Shown here: positions 23,777 through 32,270 of the stretch, piece after piece | Layout: each line of letters opens with the position of its first letter | Numbering within the stretch: the first letter of the stretch is position 1 | Origin: Hymenobacter canadensis | GTDB lineage: Bacteria > Bacteroidota > Bacteroidia > Cytophagales > Hymenobacteraceae | Reading direction: 5' to 3' | Length of the DNA: 64,000 bases | Assembly: GCF_027359925.1 (NCBI RefSeq) | Contig: NZ_CP114769.1 | Span: 79,070-143,069 of the forward strand | The notes under the pieces: model-generated | What the model was told of the DNA's origin: nothing | Database searches by the model: none | What the model saw: only the letters and a program-made list of their open reading frames with translations | Made by a program: the position numbers and the translations under genes

Positions 23777-26700
23777 TCAGTTCTGTTTCCGGTGAATCGC
23801 CTGCTGCGACGTATGGTGCCGGTGCAGAAAATCGTAAAGTAATAGTTCGTGTAGGCGTGCCTGAACCGGGATCAAACGGTTCAACAACATGTGCAGGTAA
23901 GAGCCAAGCAATTGCTCCTTACTCAGACTTACCGCGCGCTGCTTAATCAGCAATGTTAGCTCTTGCGCTGTGGCTGCCAGTGCCGGGGGGACTATGGCTG
24001 CTTCGGTCCGCGCCAGTACTTGCTTGATGGCCGTCCGAGCCGTCCTGTATTTAGTATCGAGCTGCAGTTTTAAGTTCTTATCGAGATTGAATTCCCGCCC
24101 AAACTGGTCCTTCAGCCCCTGTAACAGTGCTATTTTTTCCGCCGCCGAACACTCAAAAGCCATCAGTAATTCTTCCATTGCTCCCAATCCCCACAGCCAG
24201 CTATCTGCCTCTCCATTTTGGCTGGCCAGCACCTCCAACACTGCCTTGCTCTGGTAACCAAAGAGTTGTTCAGCCAACTCAATAGCTTGACTACCGTAGC
24301 GCTCCAGCTCACGCCGGTAAGTATCAGTCTGTAATTTCCAGATTACCCCGCTAGCAATAAAAGGCTGCAAATAGCTGCTGATGAGCAATATTATCTCCCC
24401 AATGCGTCGAGGATCAGGCAAATGGAATCGCAGGCGCAAGTGGTTCTCAGGATCAGCGTAGCGAATAAAAAACCAGTTATCTATTAAGCTTTGTTGCTGC
24501 AACTGCTGGGTTAAGGGCTGAATAGCTTCCAGTAGGACACTATCGGCCGCCTTTTGACCGCAGTATAGTTTATAGTAAAGCCACTCCGACCCTATTGAAA
24601 ATTCACGCTGCTCGGTTGTTGGCCTGCCGGCAAGCGGCCCAAGCCGGTTTACGGAGTAGCTTGGTTGCTGCCGCACTAATTGTGCAATAAATTGGTGAGC
24701 ATACGGCTGCCCCATTGAGTCGCGTACAGGACTCGTGATGGGATCAAACAAGAATTCTTTCACCTCAATACAGGACCGGTTGCGAATAATATCAAGCCAA
24801 GTCTTTACCACTGAATCGTTTTCGGCATCCACCAGAAGCTCATTATCACCATCAGCAAGAGTGAACAGCCGAGGCAACTTCCACTGTTGTCGGAACTGAC
24901 GAAAGCAAGCAGCACTACTGGCCGGCTCCGCAGCTAGCAGTGATTTCAAATCTGCCTGGTTGAAGCGCCAGCAAGCAGGCTCTAGCACCACTTGCCGATA
25001 AACAAGGCGGGGCAGAAACGTATGGTGCTCCGATACTGATTGCCAACTGAAACCTAGCTTTGGCTGCAGGCCCTGAGTTTGCAAGTCGCCTAGCAACTGA
25101 TACACTGGTAGCGCTTCATGCGCAAAATTGTGTGCTGTGCTTAACCGCGGAATAATCTGCTGTCCTGTGCGGCTGGAGCGTAACACTAGTTGCTGATCCC
25201 TTACTGATAGCAGCAGTTCCTGTACCTGTACTTGCTCGGTCGCGGGCCGCGTCGACTGGGCCAGATAAGGAATTTCCACAGCTCGTAAACTCGGCCGTAA
25301 CAGTATATTACCAACGCGGCTAGCGGGTAGATGACAGATTTCGGCAAATATTACTGCCGGATTATAGTCTTGCTCTTGCTCCACAATAGTGCGTACTATG
25401 TGCTCAATTGCCGGTACTGCGTGCCCAAAGCGGCTTAATAAATTGACGGCACTTGCGCCCCCTACACTTTCAAGTAGCACTTGCTCAGCTCCAACTAACC
25501 GAAACATTACGCTCACAGAAGGGGGAAGGGGCTCGGCAGCTGGTGTAAAATTCTCTACCTCAAGTCGCGTTATTTCAACAGTATACTGTCCAGCTCGCGC
25601 CGCTGACAGTAGCTTCTGATACATGTACTGCTGCACCGGCGATTGTGCGGTAGCGGATCCAAGCGGCTCAACCATTGGTAGGACCAGATCGTCAATCAGA
25701 GGGGAATAACTGCTCTGGCCGTACTCGGTGTAGGATAAACCGCTTTCGTTATCAAGTGCTTCTAGCAGAGGCACCTCCCGGTCCTCGTAGCGCGCCTGAA
25801 AGCGCCGCCGAAAGTCATTGAGTCGCGTTTGTTGCGGCGCCGGAGTCAAGTAACGCAGTATGTCCAGCGCGTCAAGCAATTGGTCCTGCAGAGCTGTCGC
25901 TAGCGTAGAATTAGCCGACAGGCCCGTTACTGCATCGGTCTGAAACAGTTTACCAGGCTCAATAGGGACACCTAAAGGGGCTAGGGTTTCTATGATTCGT
26001 TCGTAAGAAGCCGCGAGATTAACGGGTGCTTGGTCTACTGCCGCTAACTGCTGGCGAACATTCTCTAAAATATGAGTTGCAGTGGTAAGTTCCCCTGCCT
26101 GAGGGGCAGCCTCTACCAGCCGAGTTAGGACTTGCTGAATACGGAAAAAAAACTCTTTGCCAGTAACAGTAGGTTCAAGTTCATGTACCAGTACTTGGGC
26201 CTTAATTAGCTCATCAATGAACTGCGCAGCGTGCTGCTGATCATCTTCTTCGTCACTAAGTACGGCAATCAGTTCCGAGTACTGCAAACCTGCCTGGGCA
26301 GCTGTCAGCAACTGGTACAAATACGCAGATCCTTCGACGGCACTAATCTGATGGTGTCGGATCCCGTGGCGGTACTGATGCTCAATGTAGCGCAGTTCGT
26401 CTCCTACTCGGTAAATACTAGTATTGGGCCAGTAGCGCAACTGGGACTTACTAGTGGGATGCGCTGCCAGTCGGTGGGCTAGAGCACACAAGTAGTGCAT
26501 ATCCAGACGTGTGTGCCGAGTCGCATTTTCTGGTACTACTTCTATCTGACTCTGCTTACCCCACGTTACTATACCACACCCAGCAAACAGGCCAAATGGA
26601 GTACACCGGCTGAAACTACGCAGATAGTAGCGGGTAAGGGAACCACGCAGCTTTTTTACCTTATGGGAATCAGTAAGCTCACCATTTTGCCACTTATGGC

Positions 26701-26857
26701 ACTGCTCGTACAGCGCTGGGGAGGCTAAATATACTGCCTCCATGAAGCGCTCATTGGCTAAGAAGGTCTGAATGGTAGCGTAGTCGATGGTCAGCTGAAA
26801 AGGCTGGGTAGGAGTACGCAAAATGAGGTGAGGATGGAAGCAATAAACATCTTTCAT
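23777..26857 (-). CDS. Class I lanthipeptide dehydratase (LanB, full length)
   Basis: The 1026-residue protein matches the usual full-length LanB. The N-terminal glutamylation domain has the hallmark RSFSRCTPFGLFAG (about 80-93). The C-terminal elimination domain (SpaB_C, from about 750) has SEWLYYKLYCG, NWFFIRYADPENHLRLRFH and a normal end. LanB uses glutamyl-tRNA to dehydrate Ser/Thr in the precursor. Both halves are in one frame without breaks. Only 44 bases separate its ATG from the end of an old IS3 copy, so the native promoter may have been lost or replaced. Confidence 0.92.
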   Translation of the reverse strand: MKDVYCFHPHLILRTPTQPFQLTIDYATIQTFLANERFMEAVYLASPALYEQCHKWQNGELTDSHKVKKLRGSLTRYYLRSFSRCTPFGLFAGCGIVTWGKQSQIEVVPENATRHTRLDMHYLCALAHRLAAHPTSKSQLRYWPNTSIYRVGDELRYIEHQYRHGIRHHQISAVEGSAYLYQLLTAAQAGLQYSELIAVLSDEEDDQQHAAQFIDELIKAQVLVHELEPTVTGKEFFFRIQQVLTRLVEAAPQAGELTTATHILENVRQQLAAVDQAPVNLAASYERIIETLAPLGVPIEPGKLFQTDAVTGLSANSTLATALQDQLLDALDILRYLTPAPQQTRLNDFRRRFQARYEDREVPLLEALDNESGLSYTEYGQSSYSPLIDDLVLPMVEPLGSATAQSPVQQYMYQKLLSAARAGQYTVEITRLEVENFTPAAEPLPPSVSVMFRLVGAEQVLLESVGGASAVNLLSRFGHAVPAIEHIVRTIVEQEQDYNPAVIFAEICHLPASRVGNILLRPSLRAVEIPYLAQSTRPATEQVQVQELLLSVRDQQLVLRSSRTGQQIIPRLSTAHNFAHEALPVYQLLGDLQTQGLQPKLGFSWQSVSEHHTFLPRLVYRQVVLEPACWRFNQADLKSLLAAEPASSAACFRQFRQQWKLPRLFTLADGDNELLVDAENDSVVKTWLDIIRNRSCIEVKEFLFDPITSPVRDSMGQPYAHQFIAQLVRQQPSYSVNRLGPLAGRPTTEQREFSIGSEWLYYKLYCGQKAADSVLLEAIQPLTQQLQQQSLIDNWFFIRYADPENHLRLRFHLPDPRRIGEIILLISSYLQPFIASGVIWKLQTDTYRRELERYGSQAIELAEQLFGYQSKAVLEVLASQNGEADSWLWGLGAMEELLMAFECSAAEKIALLQGLKDQFGREFNLDKNLKLQLDTKYRTARTAIKQVLARTEAAIVPPALAATAQELTLLIKQRAVSLSKEQLLGSYLHMLLNRLIPVQARLHELLLYDFLHRHHTSQQAIHRKQN

Positions 26858-27569
26858 GAAGAACAGATTGCATAAAACTCCGAATGCCGGATAGTTTAGA
26901 ATGTACTGCTGCCCAAAAAACCGGGCATTTTAAGGGGGATTTGTTAGGCAAATTTGTGGTGGGTTGAAGGTAGAGGTTTGGGCGAAGAATTAGGCGGGAG
27001 GGGCCCTATAAAGGCTTGATGGGGACGGTGGTAATTGTAGTAGGGAAAGTAGGCCTGCCGCTGCTCGTAGAGGTAGTGGCTATTGATGGCGGGGTTGAGG
27101 TACAAGCACTCCCTTTTGACCGAGCGCCAGAGGTGTTCGATGAAGGCATTATCGGTGGCCCGGCCGCGGCCGTCATGGCTAATCTGGCAGCCGACAGCCA
27201 GCAGCGCCTGCTCGAAGGGCTGGCTGGTAAACTGGCTGCCTTGATCGGAGTCGAAGATGAACGGGGCGGGTTAGGTGGCCAACGCCGTGTGCAGGGCCGT
27301 AAGGTAGAAACCCACGTCGAGCGTGTTGCTCAGCTCGAAGCTCAGCATATAGCACGAGTGCCCGTCAAGCACGGTCACCAGCTAGAACAAGCCCCGGTCC
27401 ATCGGCACGTAGGTGATATCGGTGCTCCAAACTTGGTTTGGCGCCGTCAGCACCTGTTCGCGCAACAGGTACGAATAACGCGTTTTGCCTTCGCCAGGTA
27501 CCGACAGGCGTAGTTTTGTAGTACTCCCTAAAAGTTGGACAGTTTCTGGCGGCTATCTTAGTCAACGCC

Positions 27570-27860
27570 ATGAACCCAAAACGCACCCGTCGCCGCTTTA
27601 CTGCTGCCTTCAAAGCAGAAGTAGCGTTAGCCGCCCTGACGGAGCGGCACCCGCTGGCTGAACTGGCCACGCGCTACCACTTGTCCGTCGCACAGATTAG
27701 CCGCTGGAAGCTGCAGTTGCGCCAGCAAGCGGCGCAGGTCTTCACGGAGGCCAGCCCGGCCGCACCAGCCTCGTTGGATGTAGAACCGCTGTACGCCGCC
27801 ATCGGCCGGCTGCAGATGGAAAATCAACTGCTAAAAAAAACGTTGCCGCCATGCGCGTAG
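27570..27860 (+). CDS. IS3-family transposase OrfA
   Basis: The 96-residue protein has a helix-turn-helix (FKAEVALAALTERHPLAEL then ATRYHLSVAQISRWK) followed by a leucine-zipper-like segment (LYAAIGRLQMENQLLKK). An eight-A run at 27833-27840, inside the overlap region with orfB, is a good site for the -1 ribosomal frameshift that makes the OrfAB transposase. Confidence 0.88.
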   Translation: MNPKRTRRRFTAAFKAEVALAALTERHPLAELATRYHLSVAQISRWKLQLRQQAAQVFTEASPAAPASLDVEPLYAAIGRLQMENQLLKKTLPPCA

Positions 27861-28723
27861 CCCAGCAACGGGCCCTGGTGCAAGCCAGTGCCGAAGGCTC
27901 GGTGCAGGCCCGCTGCCAGGCGTTGGGGCTGGCCCGCAGCAGTTACTACTACCAGCCCCGGGGCGAAAACGCGCTGAACCTGGCGCTGATGCGCCTACTC
28001 GATGAGGAGTTCACGCGCCACAACTTCAAGGGCGTGCTGGGCCTGCGCGACCACCTGCGCCAGTTGGGCTACCCAGTCAACGAAAAGCGGGTGCGCCGCC
28101 TGGTGCGGCTCATGGGCCAGGAGCCGGTCTATCCCAAACCGCGCCTGTCGGTGCCCGGCCAAGGTGTCACGCGTTATCCGTACCTGCTGCGCGAGCGGGT
28201 GCTGACGGCTCCCAATGAGGTCTGGAGCACCGACATTACCTATTTGCCTATGGCCCGGGGCTTCCTCTACCTGGTGGCTGTGCTCGACTGGCACTCGCGC
28301 TACGTGCTGAGCTGGGAGCTGAGCAACACGCTCGACGTGGGCTTCTGTCTGAGCGCGTTGTCCGGGGCGTTGCAACAGCAACCGGCCCCCTTTATCTTCA
28401 ACTCCGACCAGGGCAGCCAATTCACCAGCCAGCCATTTGAACAGGCCCTGCTGGCCGCCGGCTGCCAGATCAGCCGCGACGGCCGGGGCCGCGCCACGGA
28501 TAACGCCTTCATCGAGCGGCTCTGGCGCTCGGTCAAATGGGAGTGCGTGTACCTAAATCCGGCCACCGATGGCCAGCACCTCTACCAGCAGCTGCACGCC
28601 TACTTTACCTACTACAATCACCAGCGGCCCCACCAGGCGCTCAAGGGCCTGACACCTGCCCAATTCTTCGCCCAAACCCCTACCTTCAAACCTTCGTCAA
28701 TTTGCTTAACAAACCCCGCCTAA
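27851..28723 (+). CDS. IS3-family transposase OrfB (integrase core)
   Basis: The 290-residue protein has an HTH_21 region (LMRLLDEEFTRHNFKGVLG) and an rve integrase core. The DDE acids lie in EVWSTDITYLPMARG, FIFNSDQGSQFTS and RATDNAFIERLWRSVKWE. It is in the -1 frame relative to orfA and overlaps it by 10 bases. The C-terminus YYNHQRPHQALKGLTPAQFF is complete. Confidence 0.92.
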   Translation: MRVAQQRALVQASAEGSVQARCQALGLARSSYYYQPRGENALNLALMRLLDEEFTRHNFKGVLGLRDHLRQLGYPVNEKRVRRLVRLMGQEPVYPKPRLSVPGQGVTRYPYLLRERVLTAPNEVWSTDITYLPMARGFLYLVAVLDWHSRYVLSWELSNTLDVGFCLSALSGALQQQPAPFIFNSDQGSQFTSQPFEQALLAAGCQISRDGRGRATDNAFIERLWRSVKWECVYLNPATDGQHLYQQLHAYFTYYNHQRPHQALKGLTPAQFFAQTPTFKPSSICLTNPA

Positions 28724-29069
28724 ACTGTCCAGGTTTTGGGGAGTAGTACATTTAGCCGCAAGCTAGCTCCTGGCCCATCAGGGGCACGAGGCGACGTACG
28801 CGCATTTCATTGACAGCATAGCCCAATAGGCACATCAGCGCCAGAATTAGTGCACTTTCGACTCAGGGCTGGTAGTAGTAGCTGCTACGGGCTAGCTCCA
28901 GGGCCTAACAGCGGGCCTGCACCGAACCATCGCTGCGGGCCTGTATTAAGGCGCGTTACTGGATTACGCACATGGCAACAGCATTTTTTTAGCTGGTTTT
29001 GCATTTGCAGCCGCCTGATGGCTGCGTAGAGCGATTCCACGGCCAGCGCGGCGGGAGCAACCGCACTCA

Positions 29070-30221
29070 CTACTTGCGCAGTTGACTGCTAACTAAGTTA
29101 ATACGAGCTGCAATAGATATGGCTATTTTGCTTGTAGTGCGCTTATCGTCATCGGAAGAATCCGTGTCAAACAAGTCGTAATAGCCAAAGGTAAAGCCCG
29201 CGACTGGATTGAACGGATTCCGTTCTTTAAGAAAAAATACACCAAAACTTGGGTTTACCCGGGTGTTGTGACTAGCAGAGAAGTTCATTGTATTGCTTGC
29301 CAAAAAGCCTACATTCTCCAGATTAAGCGGCACAAAGTAAAAATCCAGGTTCAGAGGATAAATCGTTTCTTCCTTATAATTGCCAGTATAAATGGTCTCT
29401 TTAGTAACCACTTTTCTGGTGACTTTTGTTACTGAGTCTATGAGTGTACGTGTGTCTTCGCGCGTACTTTCTTCTAGCTTGTTAAAATTATTGTCGCGTT
29501 TGCGCCCAATAGTAACACCCGATAGGATGGTACTGTTGATACTGCTGACCCGTGCTTGCCAGTAGTTTAGCCCAATACTGAAGTCCGTACCGGTGAACCC
29601 TTGCTTTTTGATCTGTTTATCGAATGCGTTGTTAGGTAAAAACAGCTTAAAAGCAGAACCGGTTAGGCCTCCGTTACCCACGAGCCACAAATCCCAGGCA
29701 GGGGGCACTGTATCTAGTAACGCTTGTCGCCTCGCTAAACGCACTTCTCTATCCGGCTCTTCATTCACACCCGCCAGTTTAGCAGCCCAGTCAATTCGGT
29801 TTGTCTTTAGCAGAATTCCTAGGCGCAAAGAGGCCCCGGCTCCAGTTACCAAGTTGCCACTGGAAAACACGTTTGCGATACTGTTTTTTATCTCGGCAGA
29901 TCCGGTTACGCCGATAAAGAAATCACGGCTGTGCTTACCATTGGGGTTGAAATAGCTGTAATAACTTGCTTCCGCCTTCTTTTCAAGTGTAGAAAAAGCA
30001 AGAATTCCCAAGCTAGAGGGCAGTATTACCTTAGTTGCTTTTGCCGCTTCTTCTTTCTCCTTGGCAGAAGTGTCTTTGGCCGTAGTTGGAGAAGGCCCGT
30101 TGTTGAGACTGATAGAGGAGCCCGCCGACCGCAAATTCAAGAGGTTTTGTCCCCATGAGACATGCGTTAGTAAACAACAGCTAAACAATACGATACCCTT
30201 GCGCGAAGTTCGTGTCATCAC
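29070..30221 (-). CDS. Secreted/outer-membrane hypothetical protein
   Basis: The 383-residue protein has a signal peptide (GIVLFSCCLLTHVSWGQ). A Ser/Thr/Lys-rich linker and a region of alternating hydrophobic strands follow (DFFIGVTGSAEIKNS, FGVFFLKERNPFNPVAGFTFGYYDL), and it ends in Arg-Lys, suggesting a beta-barrel or envelope protein. No family was recognised. The stop abuts the degraded IS3 copy. Its start overlaps the end of the gene at 30181 by 41 bases. Confidence 0.6.
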   Translation of the reverse strand: MMTRTSRKGIVLFSCCLLTHVSWGQNLLNLRSAGSSISLNNGPSPTTAKDTSAKEKEEAAKATKVILPSSLGILAFSTLEKKAEASYYSYFNPNGKHSRDFFIGVTGSAEIKNSIANVFSSGNLVTGAGASLRLGILLKTNRIDWAAKLAGVNEEPDREVRLARRQALLDTVPPAWDLWLVGNGGLTGSAFKLFLPNNAFDKQIKKQGFTGTDFSIGLNYWQARVSSINSTILSGVTIGRKRDNNFNKLEESTREDTRTLIDSVTKVTRKVVTKETIYTGNYKEETIYPLNLDFYFVPLNLENVGFLASNTMNFSASHNTRVNPSFGVFFLKERNPFNPVAGFTFGYYDLFDTDSSDDDKRTTSKIAISIAARINLVSSQLRK

Positions 30222-30531
30222 CGTCTAGTGGAATTTCAAAGTCAAATTGCGCGTACCCACTGCTGTTGAAGGGCTTGTAGGAATCGTAGGGGCCGTATTT
30301 GACATCATCTATTGAAACAGTCATATTGCATTTCACCCCAGGGTTGCCCACAACCACAATCACTAGGTCCAGGTCATCATCATTTTCTATGGGAAATCCA
30401 TCTAGTTGGATTTTCCAACGCCCATTTTCCAGTTCGAAATCATTGGTATCAATATCCCGTCCCTCAAGATTACAGTAGTCTACTCTGCGAACGGTTTCAC
30501 TAAATTCGATGATGACTTCGGACTTTGTCAT
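30181..30531 (-). CDS. Hypothetical acidic protein (116 aa)
   Basis: No signal peptide or membrane segment. The protein is acidic and beta-rich (FELENGRWKIQLDGFPIENDDDLDLVIVVVGNPG). It precedes and overlaps the envelope gene at 29070, so the two are probably co-transcribed. Function unknown. Confidence 0.55.
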   Translation of the reverse strand: MTKSEVIIEFSETVRRVDYCNLEGRDIDTNDFELENGRWKIQLDGFPIENDDDLDLVIVVVGNPGVKCNMTVSIDDVKYGPYDSYKPFNSSGYAQFDFEIPLDGDDTNFAQGYRIV

Positions 30532-30717
30532 AGTGAGGGAAATGGAAAGCCGTTTCTGTGATGTTGTGAGTTGTCAGAAAATAAGACAACGCGTTGAGAA
30601 GGTAACAGGCTGTAGCACTGAACACATCAGTGCTACCACTACTTATTGATTTACACACACGCCTGCGTCACCCTTTGGCATACTTTACTCTCCATAAACG
30701 GTAATCGAGCAGGCATT

Positions 30718-31740
30718 TCATCGCGGCTTACGAACCGCGGCCACCATCTGCCGGATAATAGGTGCCTGTTGCTTCATGTCTGCCTTTCGGCCCAACGGCA
30801 AGGCCACTTCCGCATGGCTCAAGATCCGTTCGGTTGGGATATGCCACCGATCTGCGACGTCCGCCACGAGGCGGATTAAGCTTTCGAACTGCCGCTCGTT
30901 TTCTAGAGCAGCGATCCCCGTTACTTCGATGCCAATAGTATTAAAATTAGACAGGCCGTGAGCGGCTCGCCCCACATGGTTGGCTTTGCTTGCCTCGTCG
31001 GCAATGAAGGAAATCGTCCCATTCGACTGCACCGCCCAATGTGCCAGTGGCCCGGGCAACTGGGGTAACCCCTCTCGCAGCGTAGCCACCGCAAAATCGC
31101 CAACCATTGCGTCGTGTAGGATGATAGCCCGGCGCGTCGTATCTCCCGGATGCGACGCGGGCCGCATGCCGGCCGGGTATGGCACCCCAGGGGCCGCCCG
31201 GACGCGCTCGACCATTGCCGGCACGTATGCAATCGGCCGTGCTACGCCCGGCGGCAGGTTGGTCGCTTCGGCTGATGAGCCGGGTACCGGTTGCCCCGTG
31301 CCCGCGATCCCAATGAGCGAGGTCAGGGAACGGTCGTCGAGCGTGATCAACCCATTTTTGGCAAAAAAGACGAGGCTCTTGGCGCGTTCCTCTGCTGTCG
31401 CGGGCTTGATCGCTTCCTTGATAAGGTCGTTTTGCAGCTGCACCCGCTGGTTGGTGTTGCTGACGAACCCGTTCACAAACGTGCCAACCAAGCCCAGCGC
31501 CCCAGCAAAGATGCCCACCACGAGTGGATTTGACCACCGGTCAACGCGGCTAGCACCCTCTTTTAGTCGCAGTTCGCGGTCCCGCAGCGACTGGTCGGCA
31601 AGCTGCAGCAAAAGGCCATATTTTGTTTGTAGACACTTCAAGGTTTGCTCGTCTGCCGGTGTGGCTGGCGACAGTTCTGGAAACTGCTCGATGATCACTT
31701 GCACCTCATGCCGCGGCCTGTCCGTCAGAGGGGTATCCAT
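30718..31740 (-). CDS. Membrane-anchored N-acetylmuramoyl-L-alanine amidase-like protein
   Basis: The 340-residue protein has an N-terminal soluble stretch, one transmembrane segment (about 72-94, PLVVGIFAGALGLVGTFVNGF) and a C-terminal Amidase_2/T7-lysozyme-like domain. Likely zinc and catalytic residues are His209 (IILHD), Glu272 (IGIEVTG), His309 (ILSHAEVA) and Lys319/Asp321 (GRKAD). It would cut peptidoglycan stem peptides. The motif pattern closely parallels the amidase at 37034, so the two are related. It is first-distal in a minus-strand group of envelope and peptidase genes. Confidence 0.75.
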   Translation of the reverse strand: MDTPLTDRPRHEVQVIIEQFPELSPATPADEQTLKCLQTKYGLLLQLADQSLRDRELRLKEGASRVDRWSNPLVVGIFAGALGLVGTFVNGFVSNTNQRVQLQNDLIKEAIKPATAEERAKSLVFFAKNGLITLDDRSLTSLIGIAGTGQPVPGSSAEATNLPPGVARPIAYVPAMVERVRAAPGVPYPAGMRPASHPGDTTRRAIILHDAMVGDFAVATLREGLPQLPGPLAHWAVQSNGTISFIADEASKANHVGRAAHGLSNFNTIGIEVTGIAALENERQFESLIRLVADVADRWHIPTERILSHAEVALPLGRKADMKQQAPIIRQMVAAVRKPR

Positions 31741-32270
31741 GTCTCAGTCAATTAATATCAAAAGGAAAATGCACTTCTAATTCCCCCCAGAGGCTGCGCA
31801 ACTGTTCCCCTGCATATGGGTGCCAGCCCGCTTAGTCCTCATGCCTTGGCTTTGTTACCTAACCGACGGATAGCCACCAACGACAGATAGCCACTGCGTG
31901 AAATACCTCCTTCGAACCGGTTCATTTAACTAGTCTCAAATGGGGGTTGCTCTCCGCGCACCTATAATGCTTACCGTCGCGGCAGACCGGAATTAACTAT
32001 GTCGAATTGGCCCGGACGTCTACATGACGAAATCGATAGCCGATAAGCGTGGAGTGACTGGACTGTCTATAGCCTAATCCCCGCTAGCACCCAATACTGC
32101 GCCCAGCTGCAGCAGCCAGCGCACATACGCCTGCAGGCGGCTGTAACGGTTTGCTATGCTGGTCACGGTTGGTGGAAAAACGGAGCCAGACCTAAATGCC
32201 AACGGGTAGTTGATTACGAAGAATATAGGCGGCTTACGACTGATCGTCGTCCGACTCAGGACAGCTTAGC
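31741..32270. other. Intergenic stretch, nothing recognised
   Basis: No gene, repeat or hairpin was supported in these 530 bases on either strand. Confidence 0.4.

Larger units (their letters stand above)
27517..28750 (+). mobile_element. Intact IS3-family insertion sequence
   Basis: The 1234-bp element has 29-bp terminal repeats, 25 of 29 matching, beginning TGTAGTACTCCCTAAAAG on the left and complementary on the right. It starts TG and ends CA and is flanked by TTT on both sides (3-bp target duplication). It contains overlapping orfA and orfB. It has inserted into an inverted relative of itself. Confidence 0.88.
26902..29068 (-). pseudogene. Older IS3-family copy, split by a newer IS3
   Basis: The left end TGTACTGCTGCCCAAAAAACC (26902 onward) resembles the ends of the newer element. 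Minus-strand orfB pieces (26950-27516) such as FIFDSDQGSQFTSQPFEQAL and RATDNAFIEHLWRSVK are degraded relatives of the intact orfB. The N-terminal orfB part and an orfA tail (AVESLYAAIRRLQMQNQLKK) continue at 28751-29068. The other terminal repeat and the start of orfA are missing. Confidence 0.75.
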
